Positions 57,178 through 64,000 of a stretch of 64,000 nucleotides of DNA are shown in pieces (positions within the stretch are counted from its first letter, which is position 1; each line of letters starts with the position of its first letter). The DNA is from Lepas anatifera (Eukaryota; Arthropoda; Thecostraca; Lepadidae), in NCBI GenBank assembly GCA_034440635.1, contig JAOTON010000453.1, forward strand, positions 248,001-312,000. Direction: 5' to 3'. Below the pieces are notes generated by a model that saw only the letters and a list, made by a program, of their open reading frames with translations, made no database searches and had not been told where the DNA came from. A program made the position numbers and the translations under genes.

Positions 57178-57280
57178 TACTTACATACATATATACATAC
57201 ATACATACATACATACATACAGGCATACATACAGGCATACATACATACATACATACATACATACATACATACATACATGA
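57178..57280. repeat. CATA microsatellite
   Basis: About 100 bp of catacatacata with a few cagg interruptions. It sits directly at the 3' end of the LINE relic and may be its tail. Confidence 0.9.
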
Positions 57281-57889
57281 TCACCTGGGAGGCTACTGCG
57301 GTCAGCCGGGTCCCCCCCACAAAAGTGGGATGTGTCGCCCTGTTACTAGCAGTGAGACCCATGGATGTAATTAGCCTTGTTTTAGGTCCTATGGTTCTCC
57401 AGTTAAAGATAATTTCCTAAATCGGATTAGATTTGACCCATTTGATCTCACATCTCAACAGGTATGGTTCAAACTTGGTTCAGGAGTAGAAAACGGCAGG
57501 GTGTTTCCGGTGCCGTTCCTATTTTTTTTCGTATCATCGTTGGTTCCCCAAATTGTAGGGTTGTCCGATTGAATCTGACCTCTGCTGGGGGGGTTCAGCC
57601 GGTGCCCGCCAGCCGGTTGTGGGTGAAGCCCAGGTGGTGCAACGATAATAATCAAATGAAATGTTCCCTGGTCTGTCCCATAAGTGTGTCGTTTTAGTCA
57701 AAATTATTGTATGAGGCTGTCACATTCCCATGGAAAGAAAACCCATCACACAATACTATAGCAATATTATAAATGGTTCAAGAGCCACTTTTCCCAATTT
57801 AAATATTTATATTTCTCTCAAGGACGTCCAGTACACATAGCAAACGTTTCCAACACACCTCCCTCCAGTTAAGGTATTGAGAGCAGTGA
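57281..57889. other. No gene recognised
   Basis: Contains ggctactgcggtcagccgggtccc and ggggggttcagccggtgcccgccagccgg blocks of unknown origin; otherwise AT-rich. Confidence 0.35.
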
Positions 57890-58060
57890 CTCCTTGTATG
57901 TCGTTTCGCGCATGCGCAGTTTCAGGCAGTGGCTCCTGGGAGGGGAGAGTCTCCGATCCAGGTATATCTGGGCCCCGTTCGATCTGTCAGCACGTTTTAT
58001 CAGCACCAATCAGCGGGCCGCGTTGCGCCTACGTCACAAGACTGTAGCCTCTTCCCGGGA
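57890..58060 (+). promoter_or_regulatory. Promoter-like CpG segment upstream of the LC3 exons
   Basis: Holds GCGCATGCGC (NRF1-like, near 57905), a CCAAT in accaatcagcggg (near 58005) and tacgtcac (CRE-like, near 58030) in a CpG-containing block. It lies 280-450 bp before the first recognised LC3 exon. Its role as the LC3 promoter is inferred from position. Confidence 0.4.
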
Positions 58061-58311
58061 ACTAGTCCTAGAGGTTTTACGGGCTGACGGCCTGCTGTTG
58101 TGCTGCTGAAAAACAGTAACAGCACGGCAGCGGCAGCCTACTATTTTTTAGTGGTGTAAAGGTTTAAGTTTTCCTTTGCTTAGCGCAAACTAGAGGCGAT
58201 TATGGCGCTGATGTTTCTTTTCTGGAGGAGAGGTTAGAGGGCCTGCTGACAAAACTGTGCAGACAGATGGAGCAGGGCCCTGATCTATGGTCTGGTACCA
58301 TCATTGGATGA

Positions 58312-59995
<1,684 letters not shown>

Positions 59996-62484
59996 GGTTT
60001 GCGTAGGGGAGGAACACAACTGTGTTTGTTTAGTGTTCTGAAATGCTCTTGATTAGAGTTTTAAGCCTCTGGTGGAAATAAGGCTGTTCTGGGTTTCGCT
60101 GAACTTTGAATAGCGGAACTTCTGATGGGAAGTACGGTTAGCTCCTTCCTCGATATTGCCAAGGAAGACAGTGAATGTGTATTGTAATGTATTAGCTCGG
60201 AGTGTATCATGATAGTGATTTTGGTAGAAGAATGTGTTCTGTGTAGTCATTAGTTGTGTTCTTAATGTACTATATGTCCAGTAGTTTAGCCAGTACTGGA
60301 GAGGAGTGAGGATAAATTATGGCGGACTTGTACGCTGCTTGTGAATGCGTACATTCCTCCAAAAGTGCGGGAGAGTGACCCTGCGTTCATGAACAATCGA
60401 TGCTAAGCACCATCTGATATGGTGATTGTGAATATGTCCGAAAATCTTATATATTTCTTGGCGTCGCTTTTGAGCATGTTTACGAACATAGCAGAGTAAT
60501 TTAGGGAAAGCACTAGCTACCCAGTATCATAGAACTCAGGGGTGCGATCATGCTCGAATCCAATGGTGCTTTTCGAACCCACTGGCTGAAACTTGGTCCA
60601 GTGAATGTGGAAAATGCGGGTGCTACAATTCCGCACCTCTGATACTTCTGGCTGAATAGTCTTCGTGAACTAGGTTCAGGGCGTCATACATTTTCAGTGG
60701 CTCGTGTCCAATCCTACGCTATGTATTTGTTTCAGCCTAAGACTTGGCCATGGAATAGAGATACCTATTCCATGGCTTGGCTTGTGCGTATTCTAGTTGT
60801 CCCATTTAAGAGTGGAATATTTGTTTTGGAAAAATTACAATGCTGGTCATGAGTAACGTGCAACATCCTAGAATGGATTTTATTCAGCTGAGCCGGCATT
60901 ATGCCAAGCTTTCCATGGGATATTTTCTATACGACCTGCTGCTATATAACCACTAAGGTTGGTGCGATGATCCCAATAATCACTATACGAACTGCTCGAC
61001 GTGCAAACAGTGCATAACACTACCTTCGTTGAAGTCCTGCGCTACCACAAAATATTATTTTTCAGGAGATTTGAACCATCTGGGTTCATTTCAATCGGAT
61101 TTTCAACGGGATCAATATTGTCTTGGCAGAACAGTGATCTAATTCATCAGACTTGTTTGTGTTGGGGTCAGGTGCTAGGCGACATAGGGTTGATTTGCGT
61201 GGGAATACGTTGCTAGAAGACATCGAGCTATTTCTCATGACCGTTTTCTCTTGTAGCATAATGTTTTTAGCGCTTATTTGTGTTAGGCTGCTTTAATGCT
61301 AAGAATTCGTTCAGTTTTGCTTGGTGCTGAAGTAGCTTTCCTGATATATATTAAGTAGATGTCAGCTTTATTATGTCGATGGAGAACTATATTTCCGCCA
61401 GGAAAACTCGAGTGAGCTGTGAAGGAAGAGTCTACATGGATTTAAATGCGTTTAGGTGAGAGTTGACGCTTTTATTTTGAAATTGACTCAATAAACGTGA
61501 TTTTCTATAGGAAGTGTTTTCATCTCTTGATATTTATATGTGCGAGTTGTCAACTTCACCTGGAGGATATGGGAGGTAAGGTATATTCAGCTATGGTGCC
61601 GTGAAGGTATAAAACTTCACCTCACAAGTGTATGTAGTCATTTTAGTAAGTCCAAACTATTTTTCTGGAGTGTGAGCATTAATATCAAGGAAGTGTTGAG
61701 ATTATATAAATAATGCAGAAAAGGACCAGAACGTGCCGAGCACTGTTGTACACCTCTCCGACCGGACCCGGTGCAGGTTTGATACCGTACACCCCACCAC
61801 CGCGGAAACTCGCCAATGAAGCGGGTGTCGCCCGGTATGCGGTTTTCCGGTACGAGATGAGCCATCAGCTAGACCTGTGGTGGCCGAAAATTTGTCGGAT
61901 TGACAAGGGGAGTCCTCATCCTTATCTGAGGGAGATTCAATAGTGCTTTCAGAGCGAAGTGCCGAGTTTTTTCGTTCTTGAAGGGAATGAGGCACCTCCA
62001 TAATGGGATTTGAATTCAGACAGCCATGTGATAAAGGATACCGAGAAACCACCTCATCTTTAATCCATTTGTCCCAGAACTTCCCGTCCGTGGAGACAAA
62101 GTGTAACAATTATCCCCGTACCAACCCCGTCCTCCCCAGATGGTCACGTGGTGTGCGGTGGTGCGCGTTACAGCTCGCGTTTCATCTCAGAGCGGCGCGT
62201 TGACGTGCATACCTATGTAGGTGGCAGTAGAGTATCGAATGTACGTCAGTGTAGATGGCAGCACTAGTACCAGGCGACGGCCATCGTAACACGCCGCCAG
62301 AATTGGCAAGGTGTGCTGCGCGCGCTACTTCAGCTAATGTATAATACATTGAGGTATTGGCGAATCCAGGAGCGACTTTTGATGGGGATCAAACCAACCC
62401 TTCCAGGGGGGGCTAAACCGAGAAAACAACGCAAAAACGTAGTACTTGAACAGAAAAACCGGCCAAAATTGGTTTCTTTGGGGG
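59996..62484. other. No gene recognised downstream of LC3
   Basis: Probable LC3 3' UTR and intergenic sequence. An AATAAA lies near 61490. Overlapping frames around 61700-62110 on both strands lack any recognisable family. Confidence 0.35.
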
Positions 62485-63528
62485 TTAACACGCGCATTGA
62501 CGGGGTCTAAGCCACCTTCGCTTTGACTGGGGGGGTGGGTACCCGCCCCCTAAGTATTTGAGAACCACGCTAGGTAGCGAAAAACGGTAAACGGTGTTGG
62601 GTAGCCCATCCACTTCTCCATCAAAAATAATTGGAGCATTTTTTTGTCAGGTCACATTTAAGGTCACTAGAGGTCAAGACATGCCGTCATAGGGATAACG
62701 TTCAGATGAAATGACCGAAAGTCTTCATTTACAAGTAAATATAGAGCAAAACAACTTAAACTATATGAATACTAGCAGCAAGCTGAATCGAATGCTATAA
62801 TGTTACCTTGCTCATATCAAGGATTTGACCTGAACGGAGGTCAGGTCAAGGTCAAATTAGCTAAAATACATATCGTTAGGACCACAAAGACAAGGAAAAT
62901 CTAATGCAGTTAAAATAAACGCTCTATCAGCATCCGTTACTAAGTTATTCAGTTAAAATGGGCCGGGGTGGCCTAGTGGCTTCCTTGCCATTCTACGGAT
63001 CGGATGGCATGGATTAACGTGGGTTCAATCCCCACGGCGGGAAACCACCTTCCGTGTCCGATCTGACCCGGTGGAGAGGATCCTTAAACACCCCACGCCA
63101 ATACTCCCTATAATTGGGCAAGTGTGCCTGTTGGGAGTGGCCCTAATAAAATAAAATAAATTAAACCATTTTCCCCATGTATTTCCAATGGAGAGGTCAT
63201 AGCTCGTACCTGACCTTAGGGCATCGATATCAAACACACCGGAACATATTTTAGAGAACTCGGTGGGCCCATTATGTGGTGTGAGTTTAAATCAGATAGG
63301 TTCACCTTGTTCTGATTTATGCTATCTTAAACTTTTTTAGGTCAGGTCACTTGACCTGTACTGGTGACATGACCTGAGATGACCTGACCTAAAATTTTTG
63401 CTAAAAAGTTGTAAAAATTACGAGGGAAAGGTATGCCAAGGACGGCGGCGCTATGCACCGCCGTTTTTATGCTACCTCCGAAAAACCCTAGGGGGGCGGG
63501 TACCCGTCCCCGTCAATACGCGTGTTAA
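62485..63528. mobile_element. TTAA element (GGGTACCC-palindrome type) with SINE insertion
   Basis: TTAACACGCGCATTGACGGGG at 62485 and CCCCGTCAATACGCGTGTTAA ending at 63528 form near-perfect inverted ends with TTAA. Just inside are gtgggtacccgcccc (left) and gcgggtacccgtcccc (right). The AGGTCA-rich body matches 2690-3210 and 29756-30604. A SINE at 62960-63163 interrupts it; without it the element is about 840 bp. Confidence 0.9.
62960..63163 (+). repeat. tRNA-derived SINE, family 1 copy 2
   Basis: Begins gggccggggtggcctagtgg, with A-box-like TGGCCTAGTGGCTT, B box GGGTTCAATCCCC, the same body as copy 1, and tail taataaaataaaataaatt. It lies inside the TTAA element and so is younger than it. 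Confidence 0.88.
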
Positions 63529-64000
63529 AAGATATTATTTTAGGCATTGGTAGAGGCCGCGGCCCCTTTGTCCCCCTCCCCTTGGGTCCGCCAGTAAATT
63601 GAACAGACCACCTGACTGTATTTTTTCTTGTTTCTGATACAATTCATGCGTATATTCCAAATATGTAATCCTCAACGTCCTTGTGCGTGCCGTTTTTTCT
63701 AATCGATAGTAATGCAAAAAAACATTTCTGCACTAATAGCCAGTTTCATTAGTTTTTCATTATCTTTTAAACCGATTTAATTAATTAATAGGCTCGTGCC
63801 TAGTCCAGTTTTCAATCTTGGGACACCAGAATACAGAGATGAATGCGTTTTTGGACAGCCCTTATTCAGGGAAGAAAAATTTGTCCCCAAATTATGTTTT
63901 CTGTGCACAGGCGTATTAAAAGAAAATCCCATCCACACATGGGATGTCTTTTGCCCCGGTAAGATGACTTAAAACAAAGGAAACCAACAAGATAGAAAGC
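63529..64000. other. No gene recognised
   Basis: Short stretch to the right edge. A gcggcccctttgtccccctccccttgggtccgccag block near 63557-63595 resembles an hAT-like end; nothing else is recognised. Confidence 0.35.

Overview
The window is animal nuclear DNA, most likely from an arthropod and probably a crustacean. The best taxonomic clue is a cuticle-protein gene with a Rebers-Riddiford chitin-binding domain (18266-20370, minus). It is joined by an LC3/Atg8 gene, a THEM2-type acyl-CoA thioesterase, a secreted carboxylesterase and a secreted PAN/apple-domain protein. Exons have GT/AG introns and there are no bacterial-style operons. The species is an inference; I could not search for it.

The genes are few and the rest is dense repeat. 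Positions 1-2100 hold the 3' end of a Penelope-like element, four ~170 bp tandem repeats and a 1.03 kb TTAA-flanked element. Positions 4470-5100 are a decayed minisatellite. Positions 6225-12620 are a GGCGCC-rich satellite with a higher-order period of about 1156 bp, split by a 5'-truncated LINE. Positions 13700-16310 and 21800-23735 carry TTAA elements, each with a second TTAA element nested inside. The cuticle gene lies between them. The PAN-domain gene is at 24892-26417 with one frameshift. More AGGTCA-rich TTAA-element copies and a LINE 3' end fill 26766-32271.

Positions 32789-36860 are a complete-looking DNA transposon: ~0.81 kb terminal inverted repeats, a 7-8 bp target duplication (AGAGGCA), and a frameshifted hAT-like transposase. 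From 40006 to 46746 (minus) lies a two-exon THEM2/ACOT13 gene whose 6.3 kb intron contains an intronless carboxylesterase on the opposite strand, a SINE and a GGGCCCCATTTC-ended DNA element. Positions 51880-57280 are LINE relics, one broken by a foldback TTAA element and ending in a CATA microsatellite. Positions 57890-59320 hold a promoter-like segment and the last two exons of an LC3 gene, followed at once by about ten degenerate tandem copies of the LC3 3' coding end. Positions 62485-63528 are another TTAA element, itself hit by a tRNA-derived SINE.

Two themes stand out. First, the TTAA elements share a body packed with AGGTCA/TGACCT hexamers, including a perfect AGGTCA-A-TGACCT palindrome like a canonical ecdysone response element, so they could spread nuclear-receptor sites. 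Second, the nested insertions (SINE in TTAA element, TTAA element in TTAA element, foldback in LINE, LINE in satellite) give a readable insertion chronology.
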